Below, one piece after another: positions 1 through 7,624 of a stretch of 42,243 nt of DNA. This DNA is from Streptomyces sp. UNOC14_S4. GTDB taxonomy: Bacteria; Actinomycetota; Actinomycetes; Streptomycetales; Streptomycetaceae. The notes under the pieces were generated by a model. It was not told where the DNA came from. It saw only the letters and a program-made list of their open reading frames with translations, and made no database searches. The number at the start of each line of letters is the position of its first letter. Position 1 is the stretch's first letter. Location of the stretch: NCBI RefSeq assembly GCF_020740835.1, contig NZ_JAINFC010000007.1, forward strand, positions 1-42,243, given 5' to 3'. Made by a program: the position numbers and the translations under genes.

Positions 1-49
1 GCGGCTCGACCAGGGCCCACTCATCATCCGTCAGATCACCACGCGCCAT
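1..49 (-). CDS. IS5-family transposase, N-terminal 16 residues only (partial)
   Basis: The minus-strand ATG at 49-47 opens MARGDLTDDEWALVEP, the characteristic beginning of IS5/IS4-type DDE transposases (LTDDEW.L.EP). A strong GGAGG ribosome binding site lies directly upstream. The frame runs off the left edge of the window, so the catalytic DDE residues are not visible and activity cannot be judged. It belongs to the insertion sequence whose end abuts the DnaB-like fragment on its right. Confidence 0.7.
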   Translation of the reverse strand, partial: MARGDLTDDEWALVEP

Positions 50-124
50 ACCTCCGGCCTACCAGGCCACAGGACATGGCGCGGCCGAAATCCACCAACT
101 CGTGATCGCAACTACGAACACGCT
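1..124 (-). mobile_element. End of an IS5-family insertion sequence, cut by the window edge
   Basis: The minus strand encodes the start of an IS5-type transposase at 49, so 50-124 is the upstream terminal region of the element. Read on the minus strand, the likely outer end begins GAGCGTG at about 124. It abuts TTA, a target duplication typical of several IS5 subgroups, and then DnaB-like coding sequence. The other end lies outside the window, so terminal inverted repeats and the duplication cannot be confirmed. The exact outer boundary is inferred. Confidence 0.6.
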
Positions 125-772
125 CTAACAGAGGTGCGCGCCTATCTCACGGCGGAGGACTTCGCTGACCCGGTCCACCAGCAGCTCTTCCGGGCGCTGG
201 CCGCCCTGGACCACCGCGGCGACGCAATCGACCCGGTCACCGTCGTCTGGGAGGCCCAGCAGCGTGGTGTCTTCGTCCGCACTACGGCCACACCCGACTA
301 CGTCCTCGCTATCTGTGAGCGGTCCGGCGCGGACCCCGCCTACTGGGCAACCTGCGTCATACGCCACGCGCTACTATCCGCTGCCACCGACACGGCCAGC
401 CATATTGGGCGGCTCGCCGCTGACACCACGCTCACACCCCATCAGCTGATCACCACGTCCCGCCGCACTCTCGCCGACCTCACCGCCGTCCGGCTTCGAA
501 CGCTCCGCGCCCGAGGCGAGGTTGCGCCCCGACAGTCGACGGAATCGCGACGCAGACCCCCGCCAGTCACAAGCAGTCACACGACCTCGACGCCATCAGT
601 GCAGACACCCGCATGCCCAAGCCCCCCATCGAAAGCCACTCCGCTTCTCGATTTGTCTACCGCTCCATCCGTGTCAGCACCGTCACAGATTTCTTCGCGG
701 GCCCCATCACCACGGCAACCCGCGTCAACCTCCCCATCCACCCCGATCGCCCGCTCGTCGAGCAGGCGTTGA
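125..772 (+). pseudogene. DnaB-helicase N-terminal-domain-like fragment, interrupted by the IS
   Basis: The frame from about 125 (nominal GTG at 134) encodes YLTAEDFADPVHQQLFRAL and continues through a DnaB N-terminal-domain-like stretch of about 125 residues. That domain is the helical interaction module of replicative helicases; no RecA-like ATPase domain follows. The normal start of such a domain (an E.A.LG...D box) is missing, and its place is taken by the IS end, so I infer the IS split the gene. After about 540 the frame becomes a low-complexity Ser/Pro/Thr tail ending at 772. At that point the best coding-like signal moves to another frame, which suggests a frameshift. Actinomycete genomes carry short DnaB-N-only proteins, so a small intact original gene is possible. 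Confidence 0.55.
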
Positions 773-927
773 TCAACCCCTCCCTCCAGCCCAAAGAAGC
801 GGCGAACGGCGGGCACGGCACACACCCGCGCACCAGCGACTCAGCCCGTCCGGCGAGTCGAGTGTCAGGCTCTCCTGCGGATGGATCCGTGGCTGGCCTT
901 ACCCATGGCCCGTCGTGCCACCCTTGG
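773..927. other. Decayed DNA between the DnaB-like remnant and the nuclease gene
   Basis: No gene is supported here. From about 540 to about 780 a different plus-strand frame, passing through an ATG at 613, keeps GC-rich third positions but encodes nothing I recognise. Beyond 790 this bias fades. The stretch is probably the degraded 3' part of the disrupted gene. Confidence 0.4.
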
Positions 928-1983
928 CTAACACGGATTCCACAGCGCGCTCGGCTCATACCGCAACTGGTAGGAACGAACCCCAGCTCCGTTCATGCGG
1001 TAGATGGTGATCGCGCTCAGGAACTGTGACTTGATCTCCGAGGTGCGCTGCCGCTCTTTTTCCTCAACTCCGCTGATCCACTGCTCGATGTGCTCCGGCA
1101 ACTTAAAGGTAAGCCGGTAGGCATCCTCATCAGCACCCCATGGAGACAGAGTCCACTCAGCAGCCTCACCATGCCCAGTCCGCCGGAGCCGAACCGAGTG
1201 GTCCGGACTGGAATCGGCGTACTTCAAGAACTGCTGTTTGTCATCGGCGGCCAGTGGCAGGATGAACGGAGCAGCGGGGAATCCCAACAGCAGCTCGGCC
1301 TCACTGTGCTCCTCAAGCACAGCAACGAAGTCCGCGAGGAGCTGACTGGCCACGCCCTCGAACTGCGTCGCGCTGGTACCCACTTCAGGCAAGAGGCCGG
1401 CGGGGCCCATACCCAGAGCTTTTCTCAGCTCGTTCCGCATCCAGGACACGGGGAAGGACCTCAGGTGGTACGTATTCTGGGCGTCGAACAGCGCACGCGC
1501 CGTTGCGTAGAGCGCGTTGCGGAGCCAGTCGAAGGACTCACCCGACAGGTCTACGAGCGATATCTGGTGAGCCAGGGCATACTTCTGGGCGTCGGTGGTG
1601 AAGCCGTTGGCTGAGAACAGGGCGTACGAATATTGGTAGCGCTGGCGAGGACGGGTACTCGGCAGGGTCATGAAGTTCTCGTTGACGTCGTGAAGCACTC
1701 CGTGGGCATTGCGCACTACCTCCAGACGACACGGCGTGCGGTAGAACTTGGCCTCCAGGAACAGTCGGACCGGCAGCGAAAAGGCTGGCGTGAAGGCGAA
1801 CTCTCCCAGCACATCTACCTGATGCAGAGCACCACGCCCACGGACCCGGAGCGTGTTCCCTTCTGAAACGAGCTCTACCGGGTCCTGTTTGGCGTCGACC
1901 AACAGCCGGTAGCCGCTGTGCCGAAGCAACCAAGCCAACGACTCTTCCAACAGATAGCCCCTCAACGTGGCACGCGTGGCCAT
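928..1983 (-). CDS. Predicted PD-(D/E)XK (restriction-endonuclease-like) protein, 351 aa
   Basis: The start is an ATG preceded by a very strong GAGGAGGG site. The N-terminal 80 residues show a Mrr/restriction-type nuclease core: a helix with E14 (YLLEESLAWLL), then HQVDVLGEF with D57, then LFLEAKFY with E77 and K79. This matches the D...ExK metal-binding signature. The remaining 270 residues are mixed alpha/beta with no motif I recognise. Family knowledge suggests a DNA endonuclease or nuclease-fold sensor; the target is unknown. It lies divergent from the BREX operon, about 900 bp away, with an HsdM remnant between, a typical defence-island position. No partner methyltransferase is adjacent, so it may act alone or be an orphan of a lost restriction system. 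Confidence 0.7.
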   Translation of the reverse strand: MATRATLRGYLLEESLAWLLRHSGYRLLVDAKQDPVELVSEGNTLRVRGRGALHQVDVLGEFAFTPAFSLPVRLFLEAKFYRTPCRLEVVRNAHGVLHDVNENFMTLPSTRPRQRYQYSYALFSANGFTTDAQKYALAHQISLVDLSGESFDWLRNALYATARALFDAQNTYHLRSFPVSWMRNELRKALGMGPAGLLPEVGTSATQFEGVASQLLADFVAVLEEHSEAELLLGFPAAPFILPLAADDKQQFLKYADSSPDHSVRLRRTGHGEAAEWTLSPWGADEDAYRLTFKLPEHIEQWISGVEEKERQRTSEIKSQFLSAITIYRMNGAGVRSYQLRYEPSALWNPC

Positions 1984-2140
1984 GTCGCCCTCCTCTAGTC
2001 AGCCTGCCGAGCAACGGGAAATCAGTCTGCGATCATCTCATTCAACTGCTCCTGAGCCGCGTCAACTTGTCCATTGATGCCACCCTTTACCAGACCACTG
2101 GCACTAGACCGTGCAATCCAAGCTGGACGCGTTCGCAAGT

Positions 2141-2374
2141 TCAGTTCTGGGGGTCGATGGGGTACGGGATTGCCAACTCGTGCTCTTCCAGGCTGCGCAG
2201 CACCACCGTGTCATCCAGCACCTCCGGGCGTATGGGTGCGGGCAGGCAATCGAAGAGCCGTAGCACGGTAGACGGCAAGGCAACGCTGCCATATTCGGAC
2301 GTCTTGGAGTCTCCGCGAAGAAGATCCGTGAGCGACCAGATATGTCAGGAAAGCTGCGTCCCCGAATCACTCAT
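2141..2374 (-). pseudogene. hsdM: Remnant of type I restriction methyltransferase HsdM N-terminus
   Basis: The minus strand reads MSDSGTQLS, then an in-frame TGA at 2347-2345, then HIWSLTDLLRGDSKTSEYG and a TVLR box. This is the conserved opening of type I methyltransferase subunits (Q-L-x-x-x-IW..ADLLRG..K.SEYG...LPFTVLRRLD). The nonsense codon falls inside the conserved block. The frame then loses similarity and stops at 2141, far short of a 500-residue enzyme; no methylation motifs remain. I read it as the 5' scar of a lost type I system, perhaps once linked to the nuclease-like gene beside it. Confidence 0.65.
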
Positions 2375-2872
2375 GGCGTTCCCCTCCGGCCACCCGGCCC
2401 TCTCCCACGCTCAAGGTCGATCTTCACACAGTCAACGGACCTTACGCTCAGAGGGCATCACCGTGACGGCCCGTTCCTGCCTACAGCTCCCCCGGCAACC
2501 GGTGGCGCATGGGCGCCGCTCTGGCATCGCCGCGTCAGCCATCGTTGCGACACAAGGCATAACGTCACCGTTTACGGCGATACGATCGCTGGCCCCGCAA
2601 CCCACCGCTTCATCCGTACATGCATCGACTCGGCACCGCCACGGCTGAAAATCACTCTGGTCCGCCTGGCCGAATCCTTTCGCCGTGCCCTCCGCCCCGG
2701 TCCATCCCCGCCAGGTCTGGGCTGCAGGGCCTCTGCCGTAGCAAGCTCAGGCTGCCCTTGGCGTCAGTATCACCCTTTAAGATTCATCCGAGGGTTGAGC
2801 CGGGTTTCCTGACACGCTGACAGGAATGCGGCAGGCACACATGCGCACAAGCAGACACAGGCGGGGGGCCGC
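2375..2872. other. Non-coding region upstream of the BREX operon
   Basis: These 498 bp carry no frame with convincing codon bias on either strand. The BREX promoter should be here. Weak candidates such as TAAGAT near 2775 lack a well-spaced -35 box, so I do not place a promoter. Confidence 0.4.
2863..2868 (+). promoter_or_regulatory. Six-G tract serving as the pglW ribosome binding site
   Basis: An uninterrupted run of six G residues lies 4 bp before the pglW ATG. It is the only Shine-Dalgarno-like element available for that start. Homopolymer G tracts are slippage-prone in high-GC DNA, and slippage here would alter spacing or strength of the site. Confidence 0.4.
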
Positions 2873-5800
2873 ATGCTGGAAGGCCGGTGGACGACGGTCA
2901 CCGAGTCCGAGTACGAGCACGAGCGCCGCGGTCTTGAGGCGATCCGCAGGCGCCTGCCGGACGAGGAGCCGTGGCGCGCCTGGGCGAACTTCCAGTTCAC
3001 CGCGAACAGCGGGCACGTCCGTGAGGTCGATCTTCTGGTCGTGGCGCCGGCCGGAGTGTTCCTGGTCGAGCTCAAGGATTGGCACGGCTCGGTCCACGGC
3101 GGCGGCAACGACTGGGTGCAGACCACGCCGGGTGGGACCAGCCGTCGGCACGGCAACCCGCTGCACCTGTCGAACCGGAAGGCCAAGGAGCTGTCGGGTC
3201 TGGTCAACGGTGTCTCCGGTCGGCCTGCGGGCCGAACGAAGATCTGGGTGGGTGAAGCGGTCTGCTTCACCGACGACAAGCTTCGGGTGAACCTTCCGGC
3301 CGCCGATATGAACGGCGTGTTCACGGTCAAACAGCTCGTGGAGATGCTGGCCGTTCCGCCGGGAGACGCCCGGTACCAGACCACAGCGGCGACGTCCCGC
3401 CTTGTCGATGCGGCTCTGAAGAAGCTCCGTATCGCGCCGATCCGCCGTCAGTACGAGGTGGGCTCCTACCTCCTGGAGGCGAAGGCGTTTGACTCCGGGC
3501 TCACCTGGGCCGACTATCTGGGCCGCCATTCCCAGCTGCACGATCTGGCACGGGTACGGGTCTTCCTCAGCGAACGTGGCGCCTCCGACGACGAGCGGCG
3601 CTCGGTGGAGCGAGCCGCCGCCCGCGAAGCATCGGTGCTCAGCCGGTTTCGTCATCCAGGCGCAGTGCAGCTGAAGAACTACCTGCCGTCGGGGCACCCC
3701 GCCGGCCCCGCGATCCTCTTCGACTACCACCCGGAGACGCTGCGCCTGGACGACTACCTGGTCCAGCACGGGGACGGTCTGGACCTGAAGGCTCGCCTCG
3801 CTCTGGTGCGGCAGCTTGCCGAGACGGTGCGCTCCGCGCACTCCCGGCGGGTCCACCACCGCACGCTCTCGGCACACGCGGTGCATGTGATTCCGCGTGA
3901 CCGCGGCCCGCGCGGGCGGGAGCTCAGCGAAGAGCAGCGCTGGCTGCGCCCGTGGCCGCAGATCGCGGACTGGCAGATCGCCACCGGGGAAAGCGCCAGC
4001 CGCGGTCGGCCGCTGACCTTGGCTCCGACCAAGGTGTCGGGGTTCCATGTCGCGGAGCAGGCCGATCCGTATCTGGCTCCGGAGCTGAAGATCCCGAAGG
4101 CCGATCCGGTACGCCTCGATGTATACGGGCTCGGCGTGCTCACGTATCTGCTGGTCACCGGGCAGGCGCCGGGCGCGAGCCAGAGCGAGGTCATGGCACG
4201 CCTGGAGGCCGGCGAGAGTCTGCGTCCGAGCGCGCTGGTCGACGGTCTCCATCCGGATGTCGACGATCTGGTGGAAGCGTCCACTGCGTACGAACCCGGT
4301 CGGCGTCTGTCCACGGTCGACGATTTCCTGGAAATGCTGGAGTACGTCGAGCAGGCGTTCGTCGAGGAGGTCCCGGGCGGCAGGGATACGGCTGCAGGTG
4401 CAGGCGGGGACGGCGGTTCGGCCACAGCCGGGGGCGAGGAACGGTCCGAGCCGGAGAAAGATCCGCTGGAGGCGGTGGCCGGGGATGTGCTGGCCGGGCG
4501 CTGGGAGGTCGTGCGCCGGCTCGGTACAGGCTCGACCGCGCGGGCATTCCTGGTGCGGGACCTGGAGGGCGAGCCGCGGCGTAGCGGCGCCCTGCCGGTG
4601 GCGGTGCTGAAGGTCGCGCTGAGCGAGGCCAAGCACGCAGTCCTGGATCGGGAGGCAGAGGTCCTGGGCCGTATCCACCGGGATTCCAGCATCATCTCGC
4701 TGTACGAGCCCGGGCCTCTCACGCTGGCCAAGCGCCGGGTCCTGGTCCTGGAGTACGTGGGCGACAGTCGGGAGCTGAAGGACCAGGACGGCGGGACGGT
4801 CAAGGGGCCGCGCCGCCGTGAGGACACCGTCGCCCGCCAGCTGCGGGACAACGGCCGTCTCGGCATGGACCAGCTGGAGGCGTACGGGAAGTACCTGTTC
4901 GGCGCGGTGGAGCACCTCGAGGCGGAGGGGATCTGGCACCGGGACCTGAAGCCGGACAACATCGCGATCCGGATCCGCCCCAACGGCACCCGGCAGCTAG
5001 TGCTGATCGACTTCTCGCTCGCCGGATATCCGGCGAAGGAGATCGAGGCAGGCACCGAGGGCTATCTCGACCCCTTCGTAGGGATCATCACGCGCGGCTC
5101 GTACGACGGACACGCCGAACGATATGCGCTGGCCGTGACACTGCACGAGATGGCGTCGAACGAGCTGCCCCGCTGGGGTGACGGCTCGGTCACGGCCCGG
5201 CAAACGGATGCGAAGGAGTGGCCCTACCCGCAGCTTGTGGCCGACGCCTTCGAGCCGGCCGTCCGGGACGGCCTGGTGGCGTTCTTCCGTAAGGCCCTGG
5301 CCCGGGACGTGAAGGACCGCTTCCCGGATCTGAAGCCGATGGAGCGCGCCTGGCAGAAGATCTTCCTGGACGCACAGCAGACGACGGCGCCGAGCACTGG
5401 TCATGGTGAAAAGTCGGCGCGCGGAGCGAAGAGCGGCACGGACGTGGTTGCCGGGTCAGCGGCGGAGCCGCGGATCGGGCGGGAGGACGACGACGTCTCC
5501 GCTGAGCAGGTCCGCGACCAGCAGGCCGAGCGCGCCGACCGCAAGACGCCGCTGTCGGTGGCCGGTCTGACGGTGGCGGCACAGTCGCAGCTGTTCGCGA
5601 TGGGGCTGAACACCGTCGGGGACGTCCTGGAGTACTCGGCGAAGAAGTTCCTCACTGCGCCGGGCATGGGCTCGCGTACCCGGGAGGAGATCCAGCGCCG
5701 GCAGAAGGAGTGGAACGCGCGCCTGGGCAAGGCGGCTCCCGCGCCGCTCAGCGCGGAGGCCCGCAAGGCGGCGGGCCAGGAGCTCTCCGACCTGGAGCGG

Positions 5801-7564
5801 GCGGTCGCGGAGTCGATCGCCGCAGCCGACGAAGACGTCACCGACCCGCAGGTGCTGGGTGGCCTGAGCCTGGACGCGCTCGCCGCCCGCTTGGTGCCGA
5901 AGCCGTCCAGCGGCAGCGCCCGCTCCAATGCCAAGGAGCGCGAGGCGGTCCGGCTGCTGCTGCGGCTGCCCGACGAGGCGGGCACGCTGCCCGTGGGCCT
6001 GGCGTGGGTCCGGCAGCGGGACGTCGCCGACGCGGTGGGGCTCACTACGGGCCGAATCCCGCAGATCGTGAAGAAGGCGCGCGAGCGCTGGTACAACGAC
6101 CCCGCCCTCGCGCTGCTGCGCGAGCAGGTGGTGGAGCTCCTCGCCGAGCGCGGCCGGGTAGCCCCGGTGATCGAGCTCGCCGACGCACTCATCGCCCGGC
6201 GCGGCACCCAGCACGTGGAGCGACGCGACCGGCGCGCGCTCGCCTTGTCGCTGCTGCGTGCCGTGGTGGAACGTGAGAGTTACGACAACGAGTCCCCGCC
6301 CCTCTTCCGCTACTTCCACGCCCGGATACCCAAGGGCGCCGATCCGGTACTCGGCCTGCTCGCCCTGGATGTCCGGGAGGACTTGGACGGCCCGGACACC
6401 CCGGCGCTGCCGGCCCTGCAGGAATACGCGCTGAACCTGGGCGTGCGGGCCGACCGGCTCGCGGCACTCGAGTCCCTGCCGACGGCGAGCACGGTCCTCA
6501 CCGACCTGGACGCGGTGCGACGTCCGCCGGGCAGCCTGGGCTGGGACGAGCGACGCACCGCCGAGATCGCGGTCGCCGCGTCCACCCGGGCTGCTCTCAC
6601 CCCGCGCCTGGAGATCTACCCGCGTGACCTGGACCTGGTGCGTGCGCTGCGGATCACCCAGGCCGGCGTGGTCGCCGTGCAGCCGGGCGTCGAGGAGGAA
6701 CGGCAGCCGGGCCTGACGGTGGACGCCCTACACAAGCGGGTCACCACCCGCTTCCCCGACCTCGGCACCGATCCACTGGCTCCGCGCGAGCTGCCCACGG
6801 GCAGCGCCCTGGTCCGCGACCTGAAGCAGGCCGGCTTCGAGCTGAAGCTGGCGACCCGCTACGACAAGGTGCTCCGGCTCATCCCGGACCGCCCGTACGG
6901 AGACACCACCGCCGGGCTCACCTCGGCGAGTTGGGGTGCCTCGGCAGCGCGCCGCTCTGCTCCCACCCAGTACGACGCAGACACGGCCGTCGCCGCCGCC
7001 GTCAAAGCTGAGCAGCGGCTCGCGCACTCGGCACGGCAGGACGGATTCCGGGTCCTGACCGTGCCCCAGCGGCGCGCCGAGGACGCAGTGCGGCGGCTGG
7101 CCGACGAGCCGTACGGGGCTCGGCCGGTGTCGCTGACCGGACTGTTCGTGGACGAACTGCGCGGCGTAGTCAGCGAGGCGGCCCGCCCGACCTGGGAGAC
7201 CGTCCTCAAGGCGGACGCCGCCGAACCAGGCAGCCGGGCCCACCAGCAACTGCGGATCCGCACCGACAAGGCGTGGGGGCGGATCGAGCCGCGATTGCGG
7301 GAGCGGCTGGCGGAGGGACATGGCCCGCTGCTCCTCACCGACACCGCAGTCCTGGCCCGGTACGACGCGCTCGACCTGCTCGGGCGGCTCGCGGAGGAAG
7401 CGCGACAGGGCGGCAGCCCACTGTGGCTGCTCGTCGCCCAATCCGATCCAGCGCGGGCCCCGCGGCTGGCCGGACAGAGTGTTCCGTACCAGGCAGGGTT
7501 CGACGAGTGGATCGCCGTGCCCGACGCCTGGGTCGCACGCAAACACCTCGAGCCGAACGCCTAA
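2873..7564 (+). CDS. pglW: BREX-2 / Pgl serine-threonine kinase PglW, 1563 aa
   Basis: Regulatory or effector kinase of the phage growth limitation system. Residues 15-130 form a NERD nuclease-related domain with D53 and E66-L-K68. Residues about 190-490 are a kinase-shaped region lacking catalytic signatures: HHRTLSAHAV replaces the HRD loop and DWQ replaces DFG. Residues about 540-840 are a complete kinase: glycine loop LGTGSTA from 550, K580, HRDLKPDN from H689, and DFS at 713-715. A helix-hairpin-helix segment resembling the RNA polymerase alpha C-terminal domain lies at about 893-945 (LNTVGDVLEY...PGMGSRTREEI). A sigma-region-4-like helix-turn-helix follows at about 1045-1075. Length fits known PglW. 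It is first in the operon, with a 60-bp gap to pglX. Confidence 0.93.
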   Translation: MLEGRWTTVTESEYEHERRGLEAIRRRLPDEEPWRAWANFQFTANSGHVREVDLLVVAPAGVFLVELKDWHGSVHGGGNDWVQTTPGGTSRRHGNPLHLSNRKAKELSGLVNGVSGRPAGRTKIWVGEAVCFTDDKLRVNLPAADMNGVFTVKQLVEMLAVPPGDARYQTTAATSRLVDAALKKLRIAPIRRQYEVGSYLLEAKAFDSGLTWADYLGRHSQLHDLARVRVFLSERGASDDERRSVERAAAREASVLSRFRHPGAVQLKNYLPSGHPAGPAILFDYHPETLRLDDYLVQHGDGLDLKARLALVRQLAETVRSAHSRRVHHRTLSAHAVHVIPRDRGPRGRELSEEQRWLRPWPQIADWQIATGESASRGRPLTLAPTKVSGFHVAEQADPYLAPELKIPKADPVRLDVYGLGVLTYLLVTGQAPGASQSEVMARLEAGESLRPSALVDGLHPDVDDLVEASTAYEPGRRLSTVDDFLEMLEYVEQAFVEEVPGGRDTAAGAGGDGGSATAGGEERSEPEKDPLEAVAGDVLAGRWEVVRRLGTGSTARAFLVRDLEGEPRRSGALPVAVLKVALSEAKHAVLDREAEVLGRIHRDSSIISLYEPGPLTLAKRRVLVLEYVGDSRELKDQDGGTVKGPRRREDTVARQLRDNGRLGMDQLEAYGKYLFGAVEHLEAEGIWHRDLKPDNIAIRIRPNGTRQLVLIDFSLAGYPAKEIEAGTEGYLDPFVGIITRGSYDGHAERYALAVTLHEMASNELPRWGDGSVTARQTDAKEWPYPQLVADAFEPAVRDGLVAFFRKALARDVKDRFPDLKPMERAWQKIFLDAQQTTAPSTGHGEKSARGAKSGTDVVAGSAAEPRIGREDDDVSAEQVRDQQAERADRKTPLSVAGLTVAAQSQLFAMGLNTVGDVLEYSAKKFLTAPGMGSRTREEIQRRQKEWNARLGKAAPAPLSAEARKAAGQELSDLERAVAESIAAADEDVTDPQVLGGLSLDALAARLVPKPSSGSARSNAKEREAVRLLLRLPDEAGTLPVGLAWVRQRDVADAVGLTTGRIPQIVKKARERWYNDPALALLREQVVELLAERGRVAPVIELADALIARRGTQHVERRDRRALALSLLRAVVERESYDNESPPLFRYFHARIPKGADPVLGLLALDVREDLDGPDTPALPALQEYALNLGVRADRLAALESLPTASTVLTDLDAVRRPPGSLGWDERRTAEIAVAASTRAALTPRLEIYPRDLDLVRALRITQAGVVAVQPGVEEERQPGLTVDALHKRVTTRFPDLGTDPLAPRELPTGSALVRDLKQAGFELKLATRYDKVLRLIPDRPYGDTTAGLTSASWGASAARRSAPTQYDADTAVAAAVKAEQRLAHSARQDGFRVLTVPQRRAEDAVRRLADEPYGARPVSLTGLFVDELRGVVSEAARPTWETVLKADAAEPGSRAHQQLRIRTDKAWGRIEPRLRERLAEGHGPLLLTDTAVLARYDALDLLGRLAEEARQGGSPLWLLVAQSDPARAPRLAGQSVPYQAGFDEWIAVPDAWVARKHLEPNA

Positions 7565-7624
7565 CCCGCCTCCCCCCTTCTGCTGATCTTCTCCGTCCTC
7601 TCCCATTCCCGACTGGAGCCGTTC

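Noticed and set aside
2067-2648. 193-codon plus-strand frame before pglW
   Set aside because: Poor third-position bias, and it lies opposite the HsdM remnant, which explains the first part better.
2777-4939. 720-codon open frame antisense to pglW
   Set aside because: GC-rich coding strands leave long open frames opposite them. This one has no domain signature, and pglW is unmistakable on the other strand.
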